Source of the DNA: Pseudomonadota bacterium | Lineage (GTDB): Bacteria > Pseudomonadota > Gammaproteobacteria > Burkholderiales > Burkholderiaceae_F | Assembly: GCA_021825945.1 (NCBI GenBank) | Contig: JAKAFN010000005.1 | Coordinates: 62,001 to 126,000 of the forward strand | DNA length: 64,000 bases | Reading direction: 5' to 3' | Part shown: one piece after another, positions 9,281-17,297 of the stretch | How the letters are laid out: each line of letters starts with the position of its first letter | Position numbering within the stretch: position 1 is the first letter of the stretch | The notes under the pieces: generated by a model | Databases searched by the model: none | Told to the model about the DNA's origin: nothing | Seen by the model: the letters and a program-made list of their open reading frames with translations, nothing else | Made by a program: the position numbers and the translations under genes

Positions 9281-10429
9281 ATGGAAGACCCTCGTCCGCT
9301 GATCGTCCACGTCGTCTATCGCTTCGCGGTCGGCGGCCTCGAAAACGGCATCGTCAACCTCGTCAACCGCATGCCGGCGCAGTCGTGGCGACATGCGATC
9401 GTTTCGCTGACCGACGCCTCGGAGGCATTTTGCCAGCGTCTCGCACGCGACGATGTGCCGATCGTGTCGCTGCACAAGCCGCCGGGCCACGCCGTCCGGC
9501 TCTACCCGCAGTTGTTCGATCTCTTCCGCGCCCGGCGGCCGGCGGTCGTCCATACGCGCAATCTCGCCGCGCTCGAAGCCGCGGTGCCGGCCTGGGCGGC
9601 GCGGGTTCCGGTGCGGATTCACGGCGAACACGGCCGCGACATGCGCGACGTCGACGGCACCAACCGTCGCGACCGGCTGATTCGCCGCATATATCAGCCG
9701 TTCGTCCATCGCTACGTCGCGTTGTCGCACGATCTCGAGCACTACCTGATCGACGGCGTTGGCGTGCCGCGGGATCGGGTGCGGCACATCTACAACGGCG
9801 TCGACACCGAACGGTTCCGTCCCACCTCGCTCGGCCGCGTCCGCGGTGAAGACATGCCGGACTTCGGCGCCGACGCGTTCGTCGTCGGCACGGTGGGCCG
9901 GATGGAGCGGGTCAAGGATCAAGCCAACCTCGTCCAGGCATTTCTCCTGGCGATCCGGGATCCCTCGGAGCAGGCGTCGCGACTGCGGCTGGTGCTCGTC
10001 GGTGACGGCCCGATGCGTGGTGAACTACAAGCGATGGTTAAGGCAGCGGGAGCCGGCGATCGGGTGTGGTTCGCCGGCGAGCGCAGCGACGTGCCGGCGA
10101 TGATGCGGGGACTGGACTGCTTCGTCCTGCCCTCGCTCGCGGAGGGAATCTCCAACACCTTGCTCGAGGCGATGGCGAGCGGCCTGCCGGTGGTGGCGAC
10201 CCGCGTCGGCGCCAACGCCGACCTGATGGAAGAGGGCGCGACCGGCTTTGCGGTGCCGCGCGCCGATCCCGCCGCCTTGGCGGCAGAGATCCTGCGCTAC
10301 GCCGCGGACCCGGCGCGGGCGCGCCGCCACGGCGCCGCCGGCCGGGCGCGCGCCGAACAGCGCTTCAGCATCGAGCGGATGGTGGCGGATTACGAGGATC
10401 TGTACGCCCGCGCGATCCGGGTAAGATAG
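9281..10429 (+). CDS. XrtA-system glycosyltransferase (GT4, TIGR03088-like)
   Basis: A cytoplasmic glycosyltransferase with the GT-B fold that adds a sugar to the lipid-linked repeat unit. Of 382 residues, the N-terminal domain begins IVHVVYRFAVGGLENGIVNL, the acceptor-side signature of the XrtA glycosyltransferase family. The donor domain carries VGTVGRMERVKDQANLVQAF and the E-x7-E-type motif SLAEGISNTLLEAMASGLPVV. It is the last gene of the export block, 13 bases after the beta-barrel gene. The sugar donor cannot be told from sequence. Confidence 0.9.
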   Translation: MEDPRPLIVHVVYRFAVGGLENGIVNLVNRMPAQSWRHAIVSLTDASEAFCQRLARDDVPIVSLHKPPGHAVRLYPQLFDLFRARRPAVVHTRNLAALEAAVPAWAARVPVRIHGEHGRDMRDVDGTNRRDRLIRRIYQPFVHRYVALSHDLEHYLIDGVGVPRDRVRHIYNGVDTERFRPTSLGRVRGEDMPDFGADAFVVGTVGRMERVKDQANLVQAFLLAIRDPSEQASRLRLVLVGDGPMRGELQAMVKAAGAGDRVWFAGERSDVPAMMRGLDCFVLPSLAEGISNTLLEAMASGLPVVATRVGANADLMEEGATGFAVPRADPAALAAEILRYAADPARARRHGAAGRARAEQRFSIERMVADYEDLYARAIRVR

Positions 10430-10454
10430 GCGCACAGGCTCCAGGAGAACCTCG

Positions 10455-10661
10455 ATGGGAAAGCGCGAACTGTTGGAGGAAGCGCGTAAGCTCGATCCGG
10501 CGGAAAGATTCGAACTGGTCGATGCCGTATTGCAGACACTGGATCGGCCCGATCCGGAGGTCGATCGCGTGTGGCTCGAGGAAGCGGAGCGGCGCCTTGC
10601 TGCCTATCGTGCGGGCAGGGTGCGTGGCGTTCCGGTCGAGGAAATCTTTGGAACCCTCTGA
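10455..10661 (+). CDS. Addiction-module antitoxin (TIGR02574-like)
   Basis: A 68-residue protein with the pattern of 'putative addiction module component' antitoxins: the helical LLEEARKLDPAERFELVDAV start and the W-L-E-E-A-E-R-R-L-A-A-Y-R-A-G segment, then VPVEEIFGTL at the C-terminus. It is expected to bind and neutralise the RelE/ParE-like toxin that follows. A good ribosome site (CAGGAGAA) precedes ATG 10455. Stop and start overlap as TGATG at 10659-10663, so the pair is translationally coupled. Confidence 0.88.
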   Translation: MGKRELLEEARKLDPAERFELVDAVLQTLDRPDPEVDRVWLEEAERRLAAYRAGRVRGVPVEEIFGTL

Positions 10662-10960
10662 TGCGGGTGGTGTTCTCCCCCGAGGCGCGCCAGGAGTTCG
10701 AAGAGGCCGAGCGCTATTACGGCCGGCAAGTCGCGGGTCTTGGGGAACGCTTTCGGGCGGAGGTTCGTTCTGCCCTGCCGAGGATCCGGGCATGGCCGCT
10801 GTCGTGTCCTTGCGAACGTGGTGACGTCCGTCGTCTGACCTTGAGCCGGTTCCCGTACAAGATCCTGTATTCGGTGGAAGCGGATCACGTTTTTGTGATC
10901 GCGGTGGCACACCATCATCGGGAGCCGAACTACTGGGTCGACCGGGTCGATCCGATCTGA
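10661..10960 (+). CDS. RelE/ParE-family toxin
   Basis: A 99-residue toxin of the RelE/ParE superfamily. It has the compact beta-alpha-beta layout: MRVVFSPEARQEFEEAERYYG, a charged helical hairpin, then RRLTLSRFPYKILYSVEADHVFVIAVAHHHREPNYW, which is the signature core and C-terminus of the family. The start overlaps the antitoxin stop by one base. The target is either ribosome-bound mRNA or gyrase; the sequence does not decide. The pair sits at the seam between the export block and the second toxin-antitoxin pair. About 290 bases without a recognisable gene follow. Confidence 0.9.
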   Translation: MRVVFSPEARQEFEEAERYYGRQVAGLGERFRAEVRSALPRIRAWPLSCPCERGDVRRLTLSRFPYKILYSVEADHVFVIAVAHHHREPNYWVDRVDPI

Positions 10961-11214
10961 GCTTCCGGGCGATCGGTAACGAAAATGTTGTCCGATCCGA
11001 GGTTCGTGACGAACCGGAGACGATCACGAAGGGGTGCCGCCAGCGATGTGTCTTCCTGAAGCACAACAACACCGGGCAGGTGCTGGATGCCTACATCGAG
11101 TGGCGGTGGGCCAAGGGCTTCGCCACCGAGTTGGATCGGATCGGGGCCGGTATCGCGGTTTGCCGGTGCGCTGTGAGCGCGCGGAGAAAGTTGCCACGAT
11201 GGAATAACATCGAT

Positions 11215-11249
11215 TTGACAGCAAACACCCCACGGAATAACATTGTTAT
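11215..11249 (+). promoter_or_regulatory. Promoter with overlapping palindromic operator for the MazE/MazF-like pair
   Basis: TTGACA (11215-11220), a 17-base spacer and TAACAT (11238-11243) form a near-consensus promoter. A perfect 13-base palindrome, ATAACATTGTTAT (11237-11249), covers the -10 element. A related half, ATAACATCGAT, lies upstream near 11204-11214. The predicted start point (about 11250) is only some four bases before ATG 11254 and no Shine-Dalgarno is visible, so the mRNA may be leaderless. Autoregulation by the AbrB-type antitoxin is inferred. Confidence 0.6.
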
Positions 11250-11253
11250 CACA

Positions 11254-11517
11254 ATGCAAGCCATACACGTAACCATCCGCCCCATCGGCAACAGCAAAGG
11301 CGTCGTCCTGCCCAAGACCGTCCTGGCGCAAGCCGGCCTGGAGGATGCGACCGACGCCGAGATGACCGTCGAGAACGGCGTCATCATCCTGCGCAAGCCA
11401 GCCAAGCCCGCCCGCGACGGCTGGGCCGAGGCCGCCAAGAACCTCGCAGCCGAAGGCGGCGACGACCTGGTCATGGGCGAGTTCGGCAACGAAGAAGACA
11501 ACGACCTGGTGTGGTGA
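11254..11517 (+). CDS. AbrB/MazE-type antitoxin
   Basis: An 87-residue DNA-binding antitoxin. The N-terminal half (HVTIRPIGNSKGVVLPKTVL, about 4-23) is a SpoVT/AbrB swapped-hairpin domain, which binds DNA as a dimer. The acidic C-terminus (GGDDLVMGEFGNEEDNDLVW) is the usual toxin-binding, disordered tail. ATG 11254 is chosen because the domain begins right there; longer in-frame starts run into the promoter. The stop overlaps the toxin start in a GTGA arrangement. The palindrome over its promoter is a likely binding site for this protein. Confidence 0.88.
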   Translation: MQAIHVTIRPIGNSKGVVLPKTVLAQAGLEDATDAEMTVENGVIILRKPAKPARDGWAEAAKNLAAEGGDDLVMGEFGNEEDNDLVW

Positions 11518-11831
11518 AGCGCGGCGACATCTGGGTTGTGAACCTCGACCCGACCATCGGCAGCGAAATTAAGAAGTCGCGCCCATGCGTCGTGGTCTCG
11601 CCGGACGAGCTGCATGACCACCTGAAGACGGTGATCGTGGCGCCGATGACATCCAAGGGGTTCGCGGCGCCGTTCCGGGTGGCGGTGACGCACGCCGGCA
11701 AGAAAGGGCTGATCCTGCTGGATCAGGTCCGCACCGTCGACAAGGCGCGCCTGGCGAAGAAGGTCGGCGCGGTTTCATCGAAGACCCTCAGCGCGACCCT
11801 GGCCACGCTGCAGGAAGTCTTCGCCGAGTAA
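11514..11831 (+). CDS. PemK/MazF-family toxin (endoribonuclease)
   Basis: A 105-residue MazF/PemK toxin, normally a sequence-specific mRNA interferase. Family motifs are present: KRGDIWVVNLDPTIGSEIKKSRPCVVVSP at the N-terminus, the VIVAPMTS strand, and GLILLDQVRTVDKARL near the C-terminus. Start codon GTG 11514 overlaps the antitoxin stop by four bases (GTGA); GTG 11511 is an alternative. The gene ends 45 bases before the convergent hydrolase gene. Confidence 0.92.
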   Translation: MKRGDIWVVNLDPTIGSEIKKSRPCVVVSPDELHDHLKTVIVAPMTSKGFAAPFRVAVTHAGKKGLILLDQVRTVDKARLAKKVGAVSSKTLSATLATLQEVFAE

Positions 11832-11875
11832 GAGGAACGAGGCAATTACGACGTCCTGTTGACGGGAGACGGGGC

Positions 11876-13681
11876 TCAGTCGTGGTGCGCCAGATCGGAG
11901 AGAAAATCACAGGTCGTTTGGAACACGGACGCGTAATCGCGGGCACCGGAAAACGTGTGATCCGCATGCTCGAGCCGGACCAGGACGGTATCGGGCCGCG
12001 ATAGCGACCAGCGGGGATCACTGCCCGCGTGGTCCTCGAATTCGCGCGCCGTGAGATCCTGCCCGCTCAGGATCAGAAGCCGGCTTCCGGGGAACGCCTG
12101 CCAACCCGCCCGCATCCGGTCGCGGAAATGCGCACGGCTCGTTGCCGCGGGACGGCCGCCGCGGCCGGCACTGCCCGCCAGCCGCGCCGCGAACTCCCGC
12201 GCGACCCGCACGATCGGCAGCCCTCCGGTCGCCAGCTTGACCCAGAACTCGCGCTGCAGCAGCCGGTTCGCGTAGTAATGCCGGACGATGGTCCGGTTGT
12301 GCGACGCCTCGCTTCGTGCCCACGGGTTGGCGAGAACCAGTCCCGCGATTGCGTTCCATTGCCCGACGCCCATCAGGATCGCCGAGGCGGCGTCGCAGAG
12401 TCCCCATGGCACGACGCGATCGACTTCCGGCACGGCGGCGCGGAACGCCGCGATCGCGCAGCCGATGTCCTCCTCGAGTTCCTCGAAGGTCCGCATCCTG
12501 CCGCTGCTGTCACCCATTCCCCGGCAGTCGAAGCGGAATGCGGCGACCCCCTGCCGGGCCAGTTCCCGCGCCAGCAGCGTGAACATGCGATGGCTGCCGA
12601 CCCGCGTCTGCGGTCCGCCGACGACGATCAGCACGCCGATGTCTCGTGGCGCCGGGGGCAGGGAAACGATCCCGAGCAAGGTTTCTCCATCGCAGCCGAA
12701 CGGGATCGGCCGCTCCCGGATACCGGGGGCAACGTCGTTGCACGCCTTCTCCCCACCCCAGCCTCGCTCCCGCGCGGGAGCGGGCCTGGGAGCGAGGGTG
12801 TCCGACGGGCGAGCCCCCCCTCTCCCGCTTGCGGGAGAGGGGCCGGGGGTGAGGGTGCAGAGCGCAGCCACGGTCGCCGCAACGAGGCCGGACGCCTCGT
12901 CGATCTCCTGCGTCATCCAGAACCCCACCCCGGAGACGGCGCGCGCCTCGACTGTCGCCCCGGCCTCGCGCAGATCGGCGATCCGCGCCTCGCTCGCCGG
13001 AAGCAGGGCGGCCGGCTCCGAAGCCGAGACCTCGATCCAGTCCACGCGCTTCCCCGCATATGCCCGCCCGGCGTCGGCGCCGCCCAGGCGGGCGGCACGC
13101 AAGGGCAGGGCCAGCGGCGGGGCAAGCGCATAGCCGGCGACTTCGATCGTCTCCCCGCCTTCCAGCGCGGCAATCAGGGTCTTCGGGGTCTCTTTCACCC
13201 CGCCGCCCTTGGTCGCTCCCGCCGCCGTGCGCAAGCGCAGGAACTGGGTGAGCACGGCATCGCCGCTGAGGCTGGGCTGCCAGTAGAGCACGCGTTCGCA
13301 GGGCAGATCCCGCAGGGCCTCGTCGATGAGCAGGCAGCCGGCGCGCAGGCCCCACAGCAGCGGGGGCATTCCGGCGCGATCGGCCAGCCAATGCCAGGCC
13401 GCGCGCACGTCCGCCACCCAATCGGCCCACGACACGTCGTGGAATTCGCCGCTGCTGTCGCCGGTGCCTGCCGGGTCGACCGTCAGCACGAACCATCCCG
13501 ATTCCGCCAGCGCCCGCGCCGCCTGCGCGACCGCCCGCCGGGACTTGTTCATTTCCTCGGCCAGCGCCGGCACATGCAGAATCGCGCCGCGGCACCGATC
13601 CGGGTCGGCGGGCGCATGCAGCACGCACAGCAGGCGGTACGGCCCGCGCGGGAGGAAAAATGCGTCCATGGCCGGCCGCAT
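11876..13681 (-). CDS. Fused exosortase A-associated hydrolases 2 and 1 (alpha/beta hydrolases)
   Basis: A single 601-residue frame contains two proteins that are usually separate neighbours in XrtA loci. Residues about 5-275 match exosortase A-associated hydrolase 2 (VDPAGTGDSSGEF, WGLRAGCLL). Residues about 325-600 match hydrolase 1 (RERPIPFGCDGETLLGIV, GGPQTRVGSHRMF, FDCRGMGDSSG). The linker (about 276-322) is encoded by palindromic repeats at 12749-12856 and is rich in Gly, Pro and Arg. The frame is open throughout and I see no ATG or GTG start for the second half. Both are alpha/beta-hydrolase folds of unknown substrate; neighbours suggest acyl-ACP or ester chemistry. It lies 12 bases after the acyl carrier protein. 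Confidence 0.85.
   Translation of the reverse strand: MRPAMDAFFLPRGPYRLLCVLHAPADPDRCRGAILHVPALAEEMNKSRRAVAQAARALAESGWFVLTVDPAGTGDSSGEFHDVSWADWVADVRAAWHWLADRAGMPPLLWGLRAGCLLIDEALRDLPCERVLYWQPSLSGDAVLTQFLRLRTAAGATKGGGVKETPKTLIAALEGGETIEVAGYALAPPLALPLRAARLGGADAGRAYAGKRVDWIEVSASEPAALLPASEARIADLREAGATVEARAVSGVGFWMTQEIDEASGLVAATVAALCTLTPGPSPASGRGGARPSDTLAPRPAPARERGWGGEKACNDVAPGIRERPIPFGCDGETLLGIVSLPPAPRDIGVLIVVGGPQTRVGSHRMFTLLARELARQGVAAFRFDCRGMGDSSGRMRTFEELEEDIGCAIAAFRAAVPEVDRVVPWGLCDAASAILMGVGQWNAIAGLVLANPWARSEASHNRTIVRHYYANRLLQREFWVKLATGGLPIVRVAREFAARLAGSAGRGGRPAATSRAHFRDRMRAGWQAFPGSRLLILSGQDLTAREFEDHAGSDPRWSLSRPDTVLVRLEHADHTFSGARDYASVFQTTCDFLSDLAHHD
12749..12856. repeat. Two palindromic repeat units inside the hydrolase fusion
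   Basis: A divergent unit (12749-12800, core GCTCCCGCGCGGGAGC) and a closer unit (12814-12856, core CTCTCCCGCTTGCGGGAGAG). They belong to the family seen at 35249, 42219, 50646 and 56682. Together they encode the linker between the two hydrolase halves. Confidence 0.85.
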
Positions 13682-13693
13682 GCGCCGCGACCG

Positions 13694-13945
13694 TCAGGCG
13701 GCGAGCTTGCCGCGGACGAAATCGGTCAGACTGCCCACCGTTGCAAAGATCGACCCGTCGATCTCGTCGTCGTCGACGACGATGCCCAGGCGCTCTTCCA
13801 TCGTCGCCAGCAGGGCGACCACGGCCATCGAATCGAACTCGGGCAGGGCGCCGAGCAGCGGCGTGCCGGCGTTGGTCCTGGCGCGGTCGAGCCGGATGTT
13901 GAGGGCAGCCTCCAACGACGCAATGACCTGTTCCTCGGTGTTCAA
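13694..13945 (-). CDS. Acyl carrier protein, exosortase locus type
   Basis: An 83-residue acyl carrier protein. The phosphopantetheine attachment site is the Ser of EFDSMAVVALL (about residue 39), in a four-helix acidic protein of normal ACP length. The start is TTG at 13943-13945, with GGAG seven bases upstream. It lies directly before the fused hydrolases on the same strand. In other XrtA loci this ACP accompanies the AMP ligase and PLP decarboxylase, here found at 33678-36553. It probably carries an acyl or aminoacyl group for a modification step; the group is unknown. Confidence 0.85.
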   Translation of the reverse strand: MNTEEQVIASLEAALNIRLDRARTNAGTPLLGALPEFDSMAVVALLATMEERLGIVVDDDEIDGSIFATVGSLTDFVRGKLAA

Positions 13946-14039
13946 GGGACGCTCCGCAGGGAAGAATGGAGCGGAATTATAGAAGTCCCGCCGGAAGTTC
14001 CGAATTGGCAAGGAAAACCCGCCGCCGGCCGGACCCGGT

Positions 14040-14067
14040 TTGCCATATTCCCCATGTAAGCTATAGG
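14040..14067 (+). promoter_or_regulatory. Candidate sigma-70 promoter for the amidotransferase gene
   Basis: TTGCCA (14040-14045), a 16-base spacer and TATAGG (14062-14067) lie 30 bases before ATG 14097. They sit in the 151-base gap between the divergent ACP and amidotransferase genes. Only a weak ribosome site is visible. Confidence 0.4.
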
Positions 14068-14096
14068 GCTCCCAGATTCCCCAAGACGCAGATCCA

Positions 14097-16031
14097 ATGT
14101 GTGGCATCGCAGGAATATTCGACACCCGCGGCGCTCGCCCGGTCGACCGGGCGGTACTCCATCGGATGAACGAGAGCCAGGTCCATCGTGGGCCGGACGA
14201 GGGCGGGTTGCACATCGAGCCCGGCGTGGGGCTCGGCCATCGGCGCTTGTCGATCATCGATTTGTCCACGGGGCAGCAGCCCCTGTTCAATGAGGACCAA
14301 TCGGTCTGCGTCGTGTTCAACGGCGAGATCTACAACTTCCAGGATCTGGTGCCGGAACTGGAGGCCTTGGGCCACGTTTTCCACACCAAGAGCGATACCG
14401 AGGTCATCGTCCACGCCTGGGAAGCCTGGGGCGAGCGCTGCGTCGACCGGTTCCGCGGCATGTTCGCCTTCGCGCTCTGGGACCGCAATCGCCAGACGCT
14501 CTTTCTCGCCCGTGACCGGCTCGGCGTCAAGCCCCTGTATTACGCCCTGTTGCCCGACGGATTCCTGCTCTTCGGGTCGGAACTGAAGGTGCTGTTGGCG
14601 CACGGCGGGGTGGCGCGGGAACTGGATGACTGCGCAATTGAAGAATACTTAGCCCTCGGCTATGTTCCGGAACCGCGTACGATTTTTCGGGGTGCGCGGA
14701 AGCTGCCGCCGGCACATACCTTGACAGTTCGGCGGGGACTGCCGATCCGAGAGCCAGTCGAGTTTTGGGATGTGCAGTTCCGTCTCGACAGTCCGCTTTC
14801 CGAGGAGGACGCCTGTGCTGAGTTGCGCGCGCGGCTGCGCGAATCTGTGAACCTTCGGATGATTTCGGAGGTTCCGCTCGGCGCGTTTCTCTCCGGCGGC
14901 GTCGATTCCAGTGCCGTCGTCGCCATGATGGCATCCATCTCCAAGGAGCCGGTCAACACCTGCTCCATTTCATTTGACGATCCGGCGTATGACGAGTCCG
15001 CGTACGCCGGAATGGTCGCCAAGCGATATGAAACCCGCCATTTCGTCGAGCAAGTGCGCAGCGACGATTTCGATCTTTGCGACGAACTCGTGCGGTTGTA
15101 CGACGAGCCGTATGCCGATAGTTCCGCGATCCCTACCTATCGCGTTTGCCAGCTTGCGCGAAAGCGGGTCACGGTGGCGCTTTCGGGGGACGGCGGCGAC
15201 GAGAGTTTTGGGGGATATCGCCGTTACCGGCTTCACTTGGCGGAAGATGGCATGAGACGCCTGATGCCGTTGTCCCTGCGGCGTCCGCTGTTTGGATTGC
15301 TTGGTCAGGTTTACCCCAAGGCGGATTGGGCGCCGCGTGTATTCCGCGGAAAGACGACCTTCCAGGCTCTTGCGCGCGATTCCGTGCAGGCCTACTTTCA
15401 CAGCATGTCGATCCTGCGCGACGACATGCGGCACGAACTGTACTCGCGCGCATTCCGAAGGAAGCTATCGGGATACAGCGCGGTCGAGGTGTTTCGTCGC
15501 CATGCACAGCGTACGACCGTCGACGATCCTCTTGCGTTGATCCAATATCTCGACCTGAAAACTTACCTGGTTGGCGATATCAACGTGAAGGTCGACCGCG
15601 CAAGCATGGCGCATTCGCTCGAAGTGCGGGAGCCGTTGATGGATCACCTCCTGGTGGAGTGGTTGGCAACTTTGCCGTCCTCCATGAAAATGCGGGGCGG
15701 GGAGGGGAAGTGGCTGTTCAAACGCATGTTGGAGGACGACCTGCCACGCGAGGTGTTGTACCGACCGAAGATGGGTTTTGCCGTCCCGCTCGCTTCGTGG
15801 TTCCGGGGGCCGCTGCGGCACCGCGTGCGCGACGCCGTGGCAGGAGAAAGACTGGCACAGACCGGCCTGTTCAACCCGGACTACCTGAAATTGCTTGTCG
15901 ATCAGCACCAATCCGGCCGGCGCGACCACAGCGCGCCGCTATGGTCCCTGTTGATGTTCGAGGGGTTCTTGCGCAATGTGGTCGACAAAGGTGCCGGCAC
16001 GCCGGTCCTTTCGACGGCGTCATCGGGTTGA
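14097..16031 (+). CDS. XrtA-system asparagine synthase-type amidotransferase (TIGR03108-like)
   Basis: A 644-residue glutamine-dependent amidotransferase. The N-terminal Ntn glutaminase domain starts MCGIAGIF with catalytic Cys2 intact, and has RGPDEGG and FNGEIYN. The synthetase domain has the pyrophosphatase loop SGGVDSS at about 265-271 and SGDGGDESFGGY. Family members in XrtA loci are thought to amidate a sugar or polymer carboxylate rather than make asparagine. A uronate made by TviB/TviC (46085-48402) would be a sensible acceptor (inference). The next gene, a glycosyltransferase, starts after six bases. Confidence 0.92.
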   Translation: MCGIAGIFDTRGARPVDRAVLHRMNESQVHRGPDEGGLHIEPGVGLGHRRLSIIDLSTGQQPLFNEDQSVCVVFNGEIYNFQDLVPELEALGHVFHTKSDTEVIVHAWEAWGERCVDRFRGMFAFALWDRNRQTLFLARDRLGVKPLYYALLPDGFLLFGSELKVLLAHGGVARELDDCAIEEYLALGYVPEPRTIFRGARKLPPAHTLTVRRGLPIREPVEFWDVQFRLDSPLSEEDACAELRARLRESVNLRMISEVPLGAFLSGGVDSSAVVAMMASISKEPVNTCSISFDDPAYDESAYAGMVAKRYETRHFVEQVRSDDFDLCDELVRLYDEPYADSSAIPTYRVCQLARKRVTVALSGDGGDESFGGYRRYRLHLAEDGMRRLMPLSLRRPLFGLLGQVYPKADWAPRVFRGKTTFQALARDSVQAYFHSMSILRDDMRHELYSRAFRRKLSGYSAVEVFRRHAQRTTVDDPLALIQYLDLKTYLVGDINVKVDRASMAHSLEVREPLMDHLLVEWLATLPSSMKMRGGEGKWLFKRMLEDDLPREVLYRPKMGFAVPLASWFRGPLRHRVRDAVAGERLAQTGLFNPDYLKLLVDQHQSGRRDHSAPLWSLLMFEGFLRNVVDKGAGTPVLSTASSG

Positions 16032-16037
16032 CGCGCC

Positions 16038-17297
16038 ATGATTGCGGAACCTCCGAAGCTGCTCGTGCTCTCATCGCTCTTCCCAAGCCCGGCACAGCCG
16101 GGTGCGGGCGTTTTCGTCCGCGAGCGGATGTTTCGGGTTGCCAAGCATCTTCCGCTGGTCGTGTTGGCCCCTCAGGCGTGGTTTCCCTTCCAGGGTCTGA
16201 TCCGCAGGTTTCGTCCGCATTTCCGCCCCCCGGCTCCATCGTTTGAAGTCATGGACGGCATCGAGGTGCATCGCCCCCGGTTTCTCTGTTTCCCGGGCGT
16301 ATGGAAGCGCACGGATGGCATGTTTATGGCGATCGGCTGCTTTCTCACCGCGCGGCGTGTGGTCCGCAGACATCGGCTTAATCTTCTTGATGTGCACTTC
16401 GGATATCCCGACGGGTATGCGGGCATCCTCTTGAAACGATGGCTGAGGATTCCGATGGTGCTAACACTGCGCGGAAAGGAGGAGCGGCAGGCACGTATGG
16501 ACGTTGGTGGCGTTTTGCGTAAGGCGGTACTCGGGGCGGATCGGCTGGTCACCGTTTCCGATGCGTTGCGCCAAGTCGCCCTGCAATTCGGCGCCGATGA
16601 CCGAAAAATCACCGTCATTGGAAATGGCGTCGATCTCGACAAGTTTCGCTCGATTCCTCGCTTAACGGCGCGTTCCCAATTTGGTCTTCCGACTAACGCG
16701 AGAATTCTGGTGTCGGTCGGCACGCTGGTGGAGCGCAAAGGGTTCCACCGGGTTCTGGACTGCATGCCAGCGTTGCGCGAACGCCATCCGGACCTGCATT
16801 TGCTGATTGTCGGTGGCGCGGGACCGGAGGGGGATATCGGCCCTCGATTGCGCGCACAGACGCAGTCTCTTGGCCTCGGCGGTTGCGTGCATTTCCTCGG
16901 GGCATTCCCCCCGGATCAGCTCCACGTTCCGTTGTCCGCTGCGGACGTATTCGTTTTGGCTACGAGCTATGAAGGATGGGCGAACGTGTTTCTGGAGGCG
17001 ATGTCTTGCGGGCTCCCGGTCGTTACGACGCGAGTCGGCGGAAATTCGGAGGTCGTTTGCGACCCGTCCGTCGGGACTGTCGTCGAATTCGGAGACGCCG
17101 AAGCGCTGATCGAGGCGATCGACGCTGCGGTCGTCCGCGCGTGGGACCACGAAGCAATCATCCGCTACGCACAGTCCAACGGCTGGGAGCGGCGCATCCG
17201 GGTTTTGGTCCACGTTTTGCAGGACGCGCTTGCCGAGGCTCCGGAAGGGGCCAAGCCTGTTCCGGTGACCGGGCGCAGCGGTGGTTTTAATGACTGA
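16038..17297 (+). CDS. Glycosyltransferase family 4
   Basis: A 419-residue GT-B glycosyltransferase. The N-terminal domain begins LLVLSSLFPSPAQPGAGVFVRER, typical of exosortase-associated GT4 enzymes. The donor-binding half contains VGTLVERKGFHRVLDCMPAL and the retaining-enzyme motif TSYEGWANVFLEAMSCGLPVV. The protein looks intact and of normal length. It overlaps the chimeric gene that follows by eight bases. The sugar and linkage are unknown. Confidence 0.9.
   Translation: MIAEPPKLLVLSSLFPSPAQPGAGVFVRERMFRVAKHLPLVVLAPQAWFPFQGLIRRFRPHFRPPAPSFEVMDGIEVHRPRFLCFPGVWKRTDGMFMAIGCFLTARRVVRRHRLNLLDVHFGYPDGYAGILLKRWLRIPMVLTLRGKEERQARMDVGGVLRKAVLGADRLVTVSDALRQVALQFGADDRKITVIGNGVDLDKFRSIPRLTARSQFGLPTNARILVSVGTLVERKGFHRVLDCMPALRERHPDLHLLIVGGAGPEGDIGPRLRAQTQSLGLGGCVHFLGAFPPDQLHVPLSAADVFVLATSYEGWANVFLEAMSCGLPVVTTRVGGNSEVVCDPSVGTVVEFGDAEALIEAIDAAVVRAWDHEAIIRYAQSNGWERRIRVLVHVLQDALAEAPEGAKPVPVTGRSGGFND

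Noticed and set aside
10961..11214. Possible gene between the two toxin-antitoxin pairs
   Set aside because: Open frames exist on both strands but none has a ribosome site, start context or recognisable domain.
12720..12735. Independent start for hydrolase 1
   Set aside because: GTG triplets here are out of frame; only non-standard codons are available.
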